DNA from: Acidimicrobiaceae bacterium
GTDB lineage: Bacteria > Actinomycetota > Acidimicrobiia > Acidimicrobiales > Palsa-688
DNA: 15,708 nt
Assembly: GCA_009785715.1 (NCBI GenBank)
Contig: WQVT01000011.1
Span: 1-15,708 of the forward strand
Direction: 5' to 3'
Below are positions 6,060-11,956 of the stretch, in pieces. Numbering within the stretch: the first letter of the stretch is position 1; the number at the start of each line of letters is the position of its first letter. Both the position numbers and the translations under genes were made by a program. The notes under the pieces were generated by a model. The model saw only the letters and a program-made list of their open reading frames with translations, was not told the origin of the DNA and searched no databases.

Positions 6060-6527
6060 CTAGAAGGGCAGGGTCTTGGGGGCGACGAACCAATCGATGG
6101 CCCGGGTGACCCCGGAGATCACGCTGGTGGCGAGGTTCGCCCGGGTGAGGAACAGGTAGAGCATCAGCACGGCGAGGGTGGCGACCATGACCCCGGCGAA
6201 GGTCCCCGAGCCGGTGAAGGTGGACTCGGCCTGGCCGCGCATGCGGTAGACGGATCCGCCGATGCTGCGGGCCCGCGCCCGGCGGGCGGCGCTGCGAGCG
6301 GCCCGGGCCTCGCCTTGGGCGGCGGTGGCGGCGTCAGTGGCGAGGGGGTCGGTCGCCTCGGCGGTCCTCGCCTGGGAGCGGCCTTCGGCCTTGATATCGG
6401 CGGGGGTAGCGGTGAGCTCGTCGAGCTCCTCCCGGTCGGCCTCCGTCTTGCTGCGGGCGCGCCACTTCCCGGTCTTGCGGTCGAAGACCCGGCCGTGCTC
6501 GCTGAGGGGGGTCGTGGTGGCGGCCAT
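6060..6527 (-). CDS. Single-pass membrane protein with charged N-terminal domain, 155 aa
   Basis: ATG 6527 shares its A with the previous stop (TGATG). The first ~95 residues are highly charged and probably helical or disordered (KTEADREELDELTATPADIK, then the Arg/Ala-rich ARSAARRARARS). A hydrophobic helix follows at about residues 110-127 (FAGVMVATLAVLMLYLFL), then a short amphipathic C-terminus. The basic segment next to the membrane could contact packaged DNA or the capsid floor, but this is inference. It lies in the run of small membrane genes downstream of the capsid gene. Confidence 0.75.
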   Translation of the reverse strand: MAATTTPLSEHGRVFDRKTGKWRARSKTEADREELDELTATPADIKAEGRSQARTAEATDPLATDAATAAQGEARAARSAARRARARSIGGSVYRMRGQAESTFTGSGTFAGVMVATLAVLMLYLFLTRANLATSVISGVTRAIDWFVAPKTLPF

Positions 6528-6844
6528 CAGAAGGTGGGGGCGGGGGGGCTAGAGGGGTTGTTCGTGTTCTGGGCGGCCGGGCTGGTCTTGGCGCCCGCGG
6601 CGGCGTCCTCGATCTGCGACCACAACGAGCTCGACGAGCTCGAGGAGGTTGAGGCGCCCGAGGAGCTCCCCGAGCCGGTCGAGGAGGAGGGGGTGGAGCT
6701 CTTCGAGCCGCTCGAGGATTTGCCCGACCCTGAGAGACCGACGATGCGGGAGGGAAGCCCCGCGACGAGCGTCTGAAGCAGGAGCCAGACGCCTCCGACG
6801 ATGAGCAAGAGGCCGGCGGCGGTGCCGGAGGGGGACGCGGCCAT
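6527..6844 (-). CDS. Single-pass membrane protein with Ser-rich tail, 105 aa
   Basis: ATG 6844 shares its A with the stop of the 39-aa gene. The N-terminal hydrophobic helix spans residues 9-29 (AAGLLLIVGGVWLLLQTLVAG). The rest is dominated by Ser/Gly/Thr low complexity (about residues 37-73), then a short helix (LWSQIEDAAAGAK) and a Pro/Asn tail. GLSGSGKSS resembles a P-loop, but it lies in the low-complexity part with no Walker B or ATPase fold and is considered chance. Likely a virion membrane protein with an extended flexible arm. Confidence 0.74.
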   Translation of the reverse strand: MAASPSGTAAGLLLIVGGVWLLLQTLVAGLPSRIVGLSGSGKSSSGSKSSTPSSSTGSGSSSGASTSSSSSSSLWSQIEDAAAGAKTSPAAQNTNNPSSPPAPTF

Positions 6845-6963
6845 CAGCTTGCCGCCTGGTGGAGGAACTTCGCCTTGAGCCAGGCGGGGAGGGTGCCGTT
6901 GGCGAGGTTGATCAGCATCACGAGGACGAGACCGGTCAGCGCCCAGACCGCGACGGTGTTCAC
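6844..6963 (-). CDS. Tiny single-pass membrane protein, 39 aa
   Basis: GTG 6963 overlaps the stop of the preceding gene by four bases (GTGA at 6960-6963), and its own TGA shares an A with the next ATG (6844). The product is almost only a membrane helix (VAVWALTGLVLVMLINLA, residues 4-21) plus a short basic C-terminus (AWLKAKFLHQ). Precise coupling at both ends and hydrophobic coding in the operon frame make it credible despite its size. Membrane peptides of this size are common in PRD1-like virions. Confidence 0.72.
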   Translation of the reverse strand: MNTVAVWALTGLVLVMLINLANGTLPAWLKAKFLHQAAS

Positions 6964-7199
6964 GGGTCGCTCACGAGCTCGCGGTGCGCGGAGCGGGACC
7001 CCTCGTAGTTGCCGAGGATGGCGATGATCCCCCCGAAGATCAACGTCAGGACCTGGGAACTGTTCGCGGGAACCTCGCTGATCGAGTGATGATCGGCGAC
7101 CTCGTAGAAGATCGCGACGGCGAAGATCACAACGGCGATCCCGAGGGCGGCGGCGAGGATGATCACCACGAGGTCGGGCGTCTGTCGTGGCGCCGTCAT
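6960..7199 (-). CDS. Small two-helix membrane protein, 79 aa
   Basis: ATG 7199, three bases after the stop of the preceding gene. Residues 10-32 form a strong hydrophobic helix (LVVIILAAALGIAVVIFAVA). A polar, acidic stretch (YEVADHHSISEVPANSSQ) leads to a second, weaker hydrophobic segment (VLTLIFGGIIAILG, about 50-63). The C-terminus is polar. Coupled on both sides in the capsid-membrane gene run. No family recognised; a virion or assembly membrane protein by context. Confidence 0.76.
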   Translation of the reverse strand: MTAPRQTPDLVVIILAAALGIAVVIFAVAIFYEVADHHSISEVPANSSQVLTLIFGGIIAILGNYEGSRSAHRELVSDP

Positions 7200-7202
7200 G
7201 CA

Positions 7203-7418
7203 CTAGGAGAACCGGATCGAGAGGTGGATGAGGCCGACCGCCAGGGCGAGGAGGAAGACGAGCCAGAAGCTCGGCTGGGCGAACACGCCGACACGCCCCG
7301 GTACCGGGGTCGTGGCGATCGGGGTTGCCGCCTGCGGGGCCGGCTGCGGGGTGCTCATCCCGGTCGGCTGGACGGGCTCTTGAGCGATGCCGTAGTAGGC
7401 GGAGGTGACCATCGACAT
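7203..7418 (-). CDS. Small C-terminally anchored membrane protein, 71 aa
   Basis: ATG 7418 shares its A with the stop of the capsid gene (TGATG), so it is translated by coupling to it; a far longer frame running back through the capsid gene is a shadow. The first ~45 residues are Pro/Thr/Ala-rich (VQPTGMSTPQPAPQAATPIA). A hydrophobic helix follows (residues 51-67, FWLVFLLALAVGLIHLS), ending IRFS. Immediate coupling to the capsid protein suggests a needed ratio and perhaps a link between capsid and membrane, which is inference. Confidence 0.76.
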   Translation of the reverse strand: MSMVTSAYYGIAQEPVQPTGMSTPQPAPQAATPIATTPVPGRVGVFAQPSFWLVFLLALAVGLIHLSIRFS

Positions 7419-8527
7419 CAGATCAAGATCTCCTCGACGACCCGGGTGTACGCGCCGGGTTGAACGTCGACGGCCGGGTTGACGAACATGAGCGCCTGGA
7501 GGTTCGTGACGCCCTGGAGGAGGATCGCGTCCCGGCTCGGATTCCGTTTGAGGGTGTCGATGACGTAGGTGTCGTAGGGCAGCGGAGCCCCGTAGTCGCG
7601 CTGGTTCATCTCGGCGAGGGTGGAGGCGGGGTTCCAGATCCGCGGGGTGGAGACGAGGCCGTAGTTGAACTGGATCTGATCGATCAGCGCCGATGGGGCC
7701 GTCGATGGCAGCGCGGACAGAAAGACCTGGGGCGACAGTTCGCTCCGCAGGAAGAGACGCTGGAGGACGCCGGCGGTGCGTTGCACGGCGGCGGGCTGGC
7801 GGCCGGTGCCGGTGATCGCCTGGTCGATCCCCACGAACATGTGGATGCGGTTGACCTCGGGGAGGATCAGCTCGCCCTTCTGGCTCACCGGGATGTCCCA
7901 CACGGTGATCTCGGGATACCACTGGCCGGTGATGACCCACGCCGCGTCGGACGCCCCGGTCGGGCTCTGGAGGTTGTGGGTGAGCTCTTGGGCAAGCTGG
8001 ACGCTCACGGTCGCAGAGGAGCTCTGGAGGAAGAGGGAGCCGATCAGGCTGGTCTGGTCGACGGCGATGGGGATCTCGTAGGACAGGTAGAGCGGGTAGT
8101 TGCCCACGGCGAGGACATCGGTCGCGTCGCCGCCCACCGCGCCGGGGAACTGGTCGACGACGTTGCCGAACACGAAGGGTAAATCGGTCTGTTTGAGGGC
8201 ATCGAGATCGAGCCCGTTGCAATCCCAGGTGTCGGCGCCGAGCCCAGCCGAGAGCTTGAAGCCCGACAGGAAACCGTAGGGCCAGCGCTGCCCGGGGGCG
8301 GGCCCGGCGGTGAGGACCTGGAGGTTGCCGACGAACTTCAGCTTGAGCAGAGAGCCGACGCCGGCGCGGGGCAGGTAGAACGTGGTCTGGTTGCCCGGCC
8401 CCGGCGTGGGTACCGGGTCGAGAGGTTGATCGTTGTTCTCGGTCATCGACGCGAACGTTGCCGGGTCGATGACGTAGGGGACCTCTGGGAGGCTGGAGAG
8501 GACGGCTGCGCCGGTACCGGTAGGCAC
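7418..8527 (-). CDS. Major capsid protein, double-jelly-roll type (putative)
   Basis: 369 aa from GTG 8527, with AAGGAG six bases upstream, a strong site fitting high expression. After a Pro-rich arm (1-45) there appear to be two similar beta domains. The first (about 48-185) includes GSLLKLKFVGNLQV, PYGFLSGFKLS and YEIPIAVDQTSLIGSLFLQS. The second (about 196-369) starts WVITGQWYPEITVWDIP and includes LPEVNRIHMFVGIDQAITG and AGVLQRLFLR. The PYGxLSG segment, the IP...LIGSLFLQ strand pair and the Gly-Thr-Gly loop after the second-domain strand resemble double-jelly-roll capsid proteins of PRD1/Toil-like phages. Size fits (PRD1 P3 is 394 aa). Residues about 322-352 form a polar helix-strand end. 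The assignment rests on pattern, length and context, with no HK97-like feature. Confidence 0.8.
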   Translation of the reverse strand: MPTGTGAAVLSSLPEVPYVIDPATFASMTENNDQPLDPVPTPGPGNQTTFYLPRAGVGSLLKLKFVGNLQVLTAGPAPGQRWPYGFLSGFKLSAGLGADTWDCNGLDLDALKQTDLPFVFGNVVDQFPGAVGGDATDVLAVGNYPLYLSYEIPIAVDQTSLIGSLFLQSSSATVSVQLAQELTHNLQSPTGASDAAWVITGQWYPEITVWDIPVSQKGELILPEVNRIHMFVGIDQAITGTGRQPAAVQRTAGVLQRLFLRSELSPQVFLSALPSTAPSALIDQIQFNYGLVSTPRIWNPASTLAEMNQRDYGAPLPYDTYVIDTLKRNPSRDAILLQGVTNLQALMFVNPAVDVQPGAYTRVVEEILI

Positions 8528-8545
8528 GAATGGCTCCTTGGTCGA

Positions 8546-8677
8546 CTAGATGGCGCCGGCGACCGTCGAGAGGCCGGGCACGCTGAAGCGGAGGAAGATG
8601 ACCCGGAAAATCGCCACGCTGGCCACGCTGACCAGGGCGACCGCGAGCCAAAAGGCGAGATGGACGTGAAGATTCAC
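8546..8677 (-). CDS. Tiny membrane protein, 43 aa, just upstream of capsid gene
   Basis: GTG 8677 to TAG 8546. The protein reads NLHVHLAFWLAVALVSVA and on, with one long hydrophobic helix at residues 7-28, a basic/aromatic turn (FRVIFLRF) and a short C-terminus. The possible ribosome-binding site is weak (AGGCGG, five bases away). It ends 18 bases before the capsid start, in the same orientation, so both are probably on one transcript. A virion membrane protein by context. Confidence 0.62.
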   Translation of the reverse strand: MNLHVHLAFWLAVALVSVASVAIFRVIFLRFSVPGLSTVAGAI

Positions 8678-8686
8678 CGCGGCCGC

Positions 8687-8779
8687 CTACAGATAGCTGG
8701 CCAGGCTCGGCTGAACCTTCGACAGGACGAACTTCGCGACGAGCACCGCGACGATCGCGATGAGCGCGGTCTGAAGCAT
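8687..8779 (-). CDS. Tiny membrane protein, 30 aa
   Basis: ATG 8779 with GAGG six bases upstream. The frame stays open to 8875, but that extension is Arg/Ser/Gly-rich and looks non-coding, so the short form is preferred. Nearly the whole peptide is a membrane helix (LQTALIAIVAVLVAKFVLSK, residues 2-21), then VQPSLASYL. It is the first leftward gene after the gap at 8780-8907. No function known. Confidence 0.62.
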   Translation of the reverse strand: MLQTALIAIVAVLVAKFVLSKVQPSLASYL

Positions 8780-8907
8780 GAGAGACCTCGATCCGCTGGA
8801 CGCCGGCCCACGAGCTCGGGACCGAATGACGCTCCTACGGCTAGCCGCGCCCCCGGGCCGCCGAAATCCCATCATCAGATGGACAGGTGCGCGCGAAGCT
8901 CTAGGCC
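8780..8907. other. 128-bp gene-free gap between opposing genes
   Basis: The longest stretch without a credible gene. It lies between the start of the leftward capsid block (8779) and the start of the rightward 56-aa gene (8908), so promoters facing both ways would be expected here. I see no clear -35/-10 pair on either strand. A G/C-rich tract (cgcgcccccgggccgcc, 8847-8863) and the near-palindrome ctacggctag (8835-8844) are the only structured parts. It could hold a phage-specific late promoter with an unknown consensus. Confidence 0.45.
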
Positions 8908-9078
8908 GTGGACCGGGCTGCGCTGCTAGCCAAGCTTCGCGAGCAGGCGAAGCTGGTCGAGGAGGAGCGCTGGAACCTGGAAGACACGCACTGGGCGGCT
9001 GACCGCGCGCTCCTCGAATACATCGACGACCCAGAGATCACCGAGGCCTACGACTCCTTCGACAAGTGGTACAGCTAG
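8908..9078 (+). CDS. 56-aa acidic protein on the opposite strand to its neighbours
   Basis: GTG 8908 follows an in-frame TAG (8902) with one codon between, so the start is fixed unless a later codon is used. Third codon positions are overwhelmingly G or C, as in the real genes here. The product is a charged helical protein: KLREQAKLVEEERWNLED, then LLEYIDDPEITEAYDSFDKW, rich in Glu/Asp and Trp/Tyr. The ribosome-binding site is weak. Its TAG overlaps the TAG of the leftward gene at 9075 within a shared ctag. A lone reversed gene in a long operon often is a separately controlled accessory gene (moron, anti-repressor or exclusion factor). Function unknown. Confidence 0.65.
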   Translation: MDRAALLAKLREQAKLVEEERWNLEDTHWAADRALLEYIDDPEITEAYDSFDKWYS

Positions 9079-9284
9079 CCCTGGCGGTCGAGCTCGAGGG
9101 ACGCCATGAACGCGGCCAGCATGTCCCGCTTTGCCTCCTCGATCGAGCTCTCCACGGCCCGGTGAATCGCCTCGCCCGTGTCGACCACGATCCGGGTCAC
9201 CCTACGCAGGATCGTCAGGCCCACCACGAGCGCGGCGAGATCGACGACCGCCAGGACGATGAGGAGGGCCTGGTCCCAGGTCAC
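9075..9284 (-). CDS. Single-pass membrane protein, 69 aa
   Basis: GTG 9284. An N-terminal hydrophobic helix (residues 6-27, ALLIVLAVVDLAALVVGLTI) is followed by a basic RRVTR and a long amphipathic, acidic helix (EAIHRAVESSIEEAKRDMLA) to the C-terminus. The helix-after-anchor pattern resembles small coiled-coil membrane proteins. It ends tail-to-tail with the rightward gene at 9078. Probably part of the assembly/virion set; no family recognised. Confidence 0.72.
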   Translation of the reverse strand: MTWDQALLIVLAVVDLAALVVGLTILRRVTRIVVDTGEAIHRAVESSIEEAKRDMLAAFMASLELDRQG

Positions 9285-9297
9285 GCGCGCTCGCCCA

Positions 9298-9405
9298 TCA
9301 GAGAAGACGGGTCCTGGCGTTGATGTCGCGCCACAGGAAGATGGCGCCGATGACCGAGGCGGCGAACATCATGATGAGGCCCCAGGTGGGGATCTGGGAG
9401 CTCAC
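9298..9405 (-). CDS. Tiny membrane protein, 35 aa
   Basis: GTG 9405 overlaps the stop of the preceding gene by four bases (GTGA). The peptide is a single membrane helix (WGLIMMFAASVIGAIFLW, residues 8-25) with a basic tail (RDINARTRLL). The coupled start and hydrophobic content support translation. The longer open frame above it is a shadow of other genes. Confidence 0.62.
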   Translation of the reverse strand: MSSQIPTWGLIMMFAASVIGAIFLWRDINARTRLL

Positions 9406-9584
9406 GGCGCCTCGGCTCCGATCAGCTTGATGACGGCGCTGTGCGCTGCTTCGCCTGCGGCCTCCTGGTCGCGCCTCTCGGCTTCCCTCACCAAGCGCTG
9501 AAGGATCAGGTGTGCGGCGACCTGGGCCAGGCGGTCGAGGAGGATGACGGTGAGGGCGACGCGGAAGGTCTGGCCCCACTTCAT
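9402..9584 (-). CDS. Small hydrophobic/amphipathic protein, 60 aa
   Basis: ATG 9584 overlaps the stop of the preceding gene (ATGA). The N-terminal half is amphipathic to hydrophobic (FRVALTVILLDRLAQVAAHL), perhaps a peripheral or transmembrane helix interrupted by Asp/Arg. The second half is a charged helix (LVREAERRDQEAAGEAAHSA) ending in a short hydrophobic end. Probably membrane associated. No family recognised. Confidence 0.68.
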   Translation of the reverse strand: MKWGQTFRVALTVILLDRLAQVAAHLILQRLVREAERRDQEAAGEAAHSAVIKLIGAEAP

Positions 9585-9913
9585 GTCGGGCTCGTCGAGT
9601 CGGTGACGGCGGAGAGGAGGGCGCAGGCCTCCAGGCAGAAGCGGCCCCACTGTTCGGGGGTGAAGAGGATGCCGGCCTTGCCGCGCACGTCGAGCCATAC
9701 GCCCATGGCGGTCGGGGTGATGAGGACCTGGTCCGGTTTGGCCGCCCGTTGGGGTGTGAGTCGGCGGCGCCAGTCGCGGGGCATCTCGCGGATGTGGTAG
9801 CCGCCGCCGGCGGCGAGGATCTCGGCTATCGGGCGGAGGTCACCGGGCGGAGTTGGCGGGTTGTCTGGTCCCACCAAAGGAAGCTCTTGGTCCTTGGGGG
9901 GAGGGTGCTCCAT
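9581..9913 (-). CDS. Hypothetical 110-aa protein overlapping the ATPase gene
   Basis: ATG 9913, preceded by GGAGG four bases away, lies inside the end of the ATPase gene, giving an 88-base out-of-frame overlap. A later GTG (9874) lacks such a site. The N-terminus (about 30 residues) is Pro-rich. The remainder looks like a compact alpha/beta domain: LRPIAEILAAGGGYHIREMP, QVLITPTAMGVWLDVRGKAG, then FTPEQWGRFCLEACALLSAV. No membrane segment; two cysteines in the last helix. Unknown function; its link to the ATPase suggests a packaging or assembly partner. Confidence 0.7.
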   Translation of the reverse strand: MEHPPPKDQELPLVGPDNPPTPPGDLRPIAEILAAGGGYHIREMPRDWRRRLTPQRAAKPDQVLITPTAMGVWLDVRGKAGILFTPEQWGRFCLEACALLSAVTDSTSPT

Positions 9914-10452
9914 AGGGCCTCCAGTTCGGCGAGGGGTATCCCGAGGTCGGCGGCGACGGTGTCGCGGTCCTCCCGTTTGGGGAGCGGGTAGAGAGCGGCG
10001 TGGGTGGCGTTGGCCTTGACGCCGGTGTAGATGTTGCGGGGCCTGGTGGCGCAGGCGATGTGCGCGGTGGGCCATTTGCGGCCCGCGTAGACGCAGGCGG
10101 CGACCGCCTTGGGGCAGCGGGTGGCGGGCATGATGCGTTCGGCCTCATCCGCGAGGATCGACGCGCCCGGCCAAGAGTGCTCATCGACGACGAGCTCTTT
10201 GATCCGCCGGTAGAGGCGGTCGTAGGCGTCGAGGTCGTCGTGGTCGACGGGGACGAAGCGGATCGTGGAGGCCTCGGCCGGCCAGCTGCGCCCGGTGGGG
10301 TCGGCGGTCGACCACACGCCGGGTACGTCAGTCGCCGCCGATCCCATCGGGTCGACGATCACCCGCGGCGGCGGGCAGCGGGTCAGTAGCCACATCGCGA
10401 GCGTTGATTTCCCGCAGCCTGAGGGTCCCGTCAAAAAGATCCGTGAGGCCAA
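9826..10452 (-). CDS. FtsK/HerA-type genome-packaging ATPase (P9-like)
   Basis: 208 aa if it starts at TTG 10452. The frame is open to ATG 10665 (279 aa), but that extension is Ser/Pro low complexity in the shadow of another gene. Walker A is GPSGCGKST (residues 9-17); Walker B is SILADEAER with Asp102-Glu103. ATRPRNIYTGVKANATHA (135-152) matches the motif after Walker B in HerA/FtsK ATPases (TQRP... with a conserved Asn/Gln). Size is close to PRD1 P9 (227 aa), which packages DNA at a single vertex. With the capsid gene it gives the hallmark pair of the double-jelly-roll lineage. No ribosome-binding site suits TTG 10452, so the true N-terminus is unsettled and a frameshift from the upstream frame is possible. 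Confidence 0.82.
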   Translation of the reverse strand: MASRIFLTGPSGCGKSTLAMWLLTRCPPPRVIVDPMGSAATDVPGVWSTADPTGRSWPAEASTIRFVPVDHDDLDAYDRLYRRIKELVVDEHSWPGASILADEAERIMPATRCPKAVAACVYAGRKWPTAHIACATRPRNIYTGVKANATHAALYPLPKREDRDTVAADLGIPLAELEALWSTLPPRTKSFLWWDQTTRQLRPVTSAR

Positions 10453-10798
10453 CGGAATCGGCGAGGGGCTCGCCGAGGATGAGGAGAGGGGCGTCGATCC
10501 GTCCCTCGGGGTCGGGTCCGAGGAGTTCGAGCTCGTGGACCCAAGCTCCGTCGATGGTCCCGCCGGGGGCGATGGCGAGGGGCGGGGCGCCGTCCTCTCG
10601 GATGGCGGCGAGGACACTGAGGAGCCCGCAGATGGCGCGGTCGATGTCTCCGCTGTCGAGGTCATTGAGTGAGGCCCTGACCATTGGTAGAGCCCCAGCG
10701 AGCAGCACCGCTAGCGGCGAAACGTTCCCCGTCGAGGACTCCATCAAGGTCTCCTCGGCCTGCTGGAACACCAGGCCCAGCTTTTGTCGACTGTCCAT
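10328..10798 (-). CDS. Hypothetical 156-aa protein overlapping the ATPase 5' end
   Basis: ATG 10798 has GGAGG ten bases upstream. Codon third positions are G/C-rich through most of the frame, marking it as real. The protein is mostly helical: GLVFQQAEETLMESSTGNVS, SLNDLDSGDIDRAICGLLSV, then WVHELELLGPDPEGR. Its last ~40 residues (to the stop at 10328) lie over the ATPase Walker A region in another frame and become Arg/Asp/Gly-rich, so the end may be a read-out tail. It also overlaps the preceding gene by 137 bases. The ATPase frame is +1 relative to it. Family unknown; a co-factor of packaging is plausible by position. Confidence 0.7.
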   Translation of the reverse strand: MDSRQKLGLVFQQAEETLMESSTGNVSPLAVLLAGALPMVRASLNDLDSGDIDRAICGLLSVLAAIREDGAPPLAIAPGGTIDGAWVHELELLGPDPEGRIDAPLLILGEPLADSVGLTDLFDGTLRLREINARDVATDPLPAAAGDRRPDGIGGD

Positions 10799-11168
10799 CG
10801 GTGGCGTGCCTCCTGGTCTGGACGTTGCGTGCCATGTAGCCGCTGAAGGTGAGCGCGAGGACCACGTAGTCGCCGTGGAGCAACGCTCGGCGGAGGGTGT
10901 CGTTGCGGTTCGCGAAGCGTGTGAGCGGGGGGACGCCTTGGTCGAGCTCGTCGTCGGTGAACCGCCACAGGTCCGGCGTCACCGGGTCGATCATGTGCGC
11001 CATGTTCCCCATGCCCACGAGGACGCTTCGCACGAGCGCCTCGTCGACCTGGGGGACGACCTCGGCGAGGTCATCGGGGGCCTGGTCGTCCTCGAAAGGC
11101 GGGGGGGCCGGTGGGATCGAGCCGAGCTCCTGCGCCGGGGGACCAACCGGCGGATCGAAGACGCTCAT
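10662..11168 (-). CDS. Hypothetical 168-aa protein upstream of the packaging block
   Basis: ATG 11168 overlaps the previous stop (ATGA). The N-terminus is Pro-rich (GSIPPAPPPFEDDQAP). A convincing helical domain follows (about residues 33-118: DLAEVVPQVDEALVRSVLVG, MIDPVTPDLWRFTDDELDQG, HGDYVVLALTFSGYMARNVQ). From about residue 123 the frame overlaps the next gene, its codon pattern weakens and the sequence becomes Gly/Ala-rich, so the tail may have little function. No cysteines or membrane helix. Not recognised. Confidence 0.7.
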   Translation of the reverse strand: MSVFDPPVGPPAQELGSIPPAPPPFEDDQAPDDLAEVVPQVDEALVRSVLVGMGNMAHMIDPVTPDLWRFTDDELDQGVPPLTRFANRNDTLRRALLHGDYVVLALTFSGYMARNVQTRRHATDGQSTKAGPGVPAGRGDLDGVLDGERFAASGAARWGSTNGQGLTQ

Positions 11169-11407
11169 GAAAGGATCCCGTCGATCCATTCGATGCGGGT
11201 TCCGTAGTCGGCGTGACCGTGGACGGCGAGAAAGGTCGCCATGTCGGGCCACAGCGATGTCGAACGAAACTGGGTCAGCCAGCGGACGGCGACGGTGCCA
11301 TCGTCGAACTGCACGCCTTGGAACTGAGCTTCCTCAGGTGGGTTGCCGTAGCCGCCTTCCTCGTAATGGGCGGGTTGATTGGGCCGGTAGCCGGCGAAGA
11401 GCCTCAC
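11165..11407 (-). CDS. Hypothetical 80-aa protein
   Basis: GTG 11407, with GGAGG eight bases upstream, overlaps the previous stop by four bases (GTGA). The protein is rich in aromatic residues (AGYRPNQPAHYEEGGYGNPP, then FRSTSLWPDMATFLAVHGH and GTRIEWIDGIL). It contains a possible small beta sheet (FQGVQFDDGTVAVRWLTQ) and reads like a compact soluble fold. No family recognised. It is coupled to genes on both sides. Confidence 0.72.
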   Translation of the reverse strand: MRLFAGYRPNQPAHYEEGGYGNPPEEAQFQGVQFDDGTVAVRWLTQFRSTSLWPDMATFLAVHGHADYGTRIEWIDGILS

Positions 11408-11910
11408 CGGAGGATCCTCCCGTAGTAGCCGAGCCGGCCTCTCGACGGGGTCACCGGCGCCGGGGGCGCCCCCAGAGGCGCCTCCTGGGCTGGGAGCCGG
11501 TGGCTCACGCCGTGCGGCGCCGGTGACGGCTCTTGCGAGTTAGGTAGGGGAACCGCTGGGAGAACATCGCCGGTGGCGGGATGCCGGCCGCGGGCCTCGT
11601 CGAGCTCCTGGTCGGGCGGCGGCTCGGGGAATCTCAGATCGCCGATACGCAGCTCAGCCGGCTCGAGGACCTCGACGGTCGCGATTCCTTCCAGCGCGGG
11701 CCCGGAGCTTGCATCCATGCCGCGGGCCCGCGTCGTCGGGGCGGGGGCTCCGGCCATTGCGGGCACCCTGGTCTCCTGGGGGGCTTCGCCGAGCTCGTTG
11801 GCGAGCCAGAGGCCGCCGCACGAGCGGCAGAGGAGCTTGGTTCGTCCGGCCGCCTTGGTGATCTTGCTGGTACCGCACCGGGGGCAGCTAACGGTCCGTT
11901 GAACACCCAT
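11404..11910 (-). CDS. Zinc-ribbon protein with disordered tail, 168 aa
   Basis: ATG 11910 is used; an in-frame TTG at 11931 is a possible earlier start. Residues 9-31 form a zinc ribbon: SCPRCGTSKITKAAG, then LLCRSCGGLWLAN, that is CxxC-x15-CxxC (Cys9, 12, 28, 31). The ribbon ends with the Gly-Gly-Leu-Trp common in nucleic-acid or RNA-polymerase-type ribbons. The remaining ~130 residues are Pro/Ala/Glu-rich and largely disordered, with one ordered-looking piece (ATVEVLEPAELRIGDLRFPE). It may act in transcription, since it follows the ribbon-helix-helix gene and precedes the assembly genes. That role is an inference. Confidence 0.74.
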   Translation of the reverse strand: MGVQRTVSCPRCGTSKITKAAGRTKLLCRSCGGLWLANELGEAPQETRVPAMAGAPAPTTRARGMDASSGPALEGIATVEVLEPAELRIGDLRFPEPPPDQELDEARGRHPATGDVLPAVPLPNSQEPSPAPHGVSHRLPAQEAPLGAPPAPVTPSRGRLGYYGRILR

Positions 11911-11948
11911 GTCGTGAGTCTCGCGGGTCAACCTGCCTGCTCACAGCA

Positions 11949-11954
11949 TGTATA
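11949..11954 (-). promoter_or_regulatory. Possible -10 element upstream of the zinc-ribbon gene
   Basis: The leftward strand reads CATAGGGTATACATG (11961-11947), an AT-rich island in a GC-rich 46-bp gap. TATACA matches the -10 consensus in five of six bases; TAGGGT just upstream also fits TANNNT. No good -35 box is seen. It would let the assembly genes be transcribed apart from the replication genes, perhaps under control of the ribbon-helix-helix protein encoded next to it. Confidence 0.3.
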
Positions 11955-11956
11955 CC

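Noticed and set aside
6710..6760. P-loop-like GLSGSGKSS in the 105-aa membrane protein
   Set aside because: It sits in a Ser/Gly low-complexity stretch after a membrane helix, with no Walker B or ATPase fold around it.
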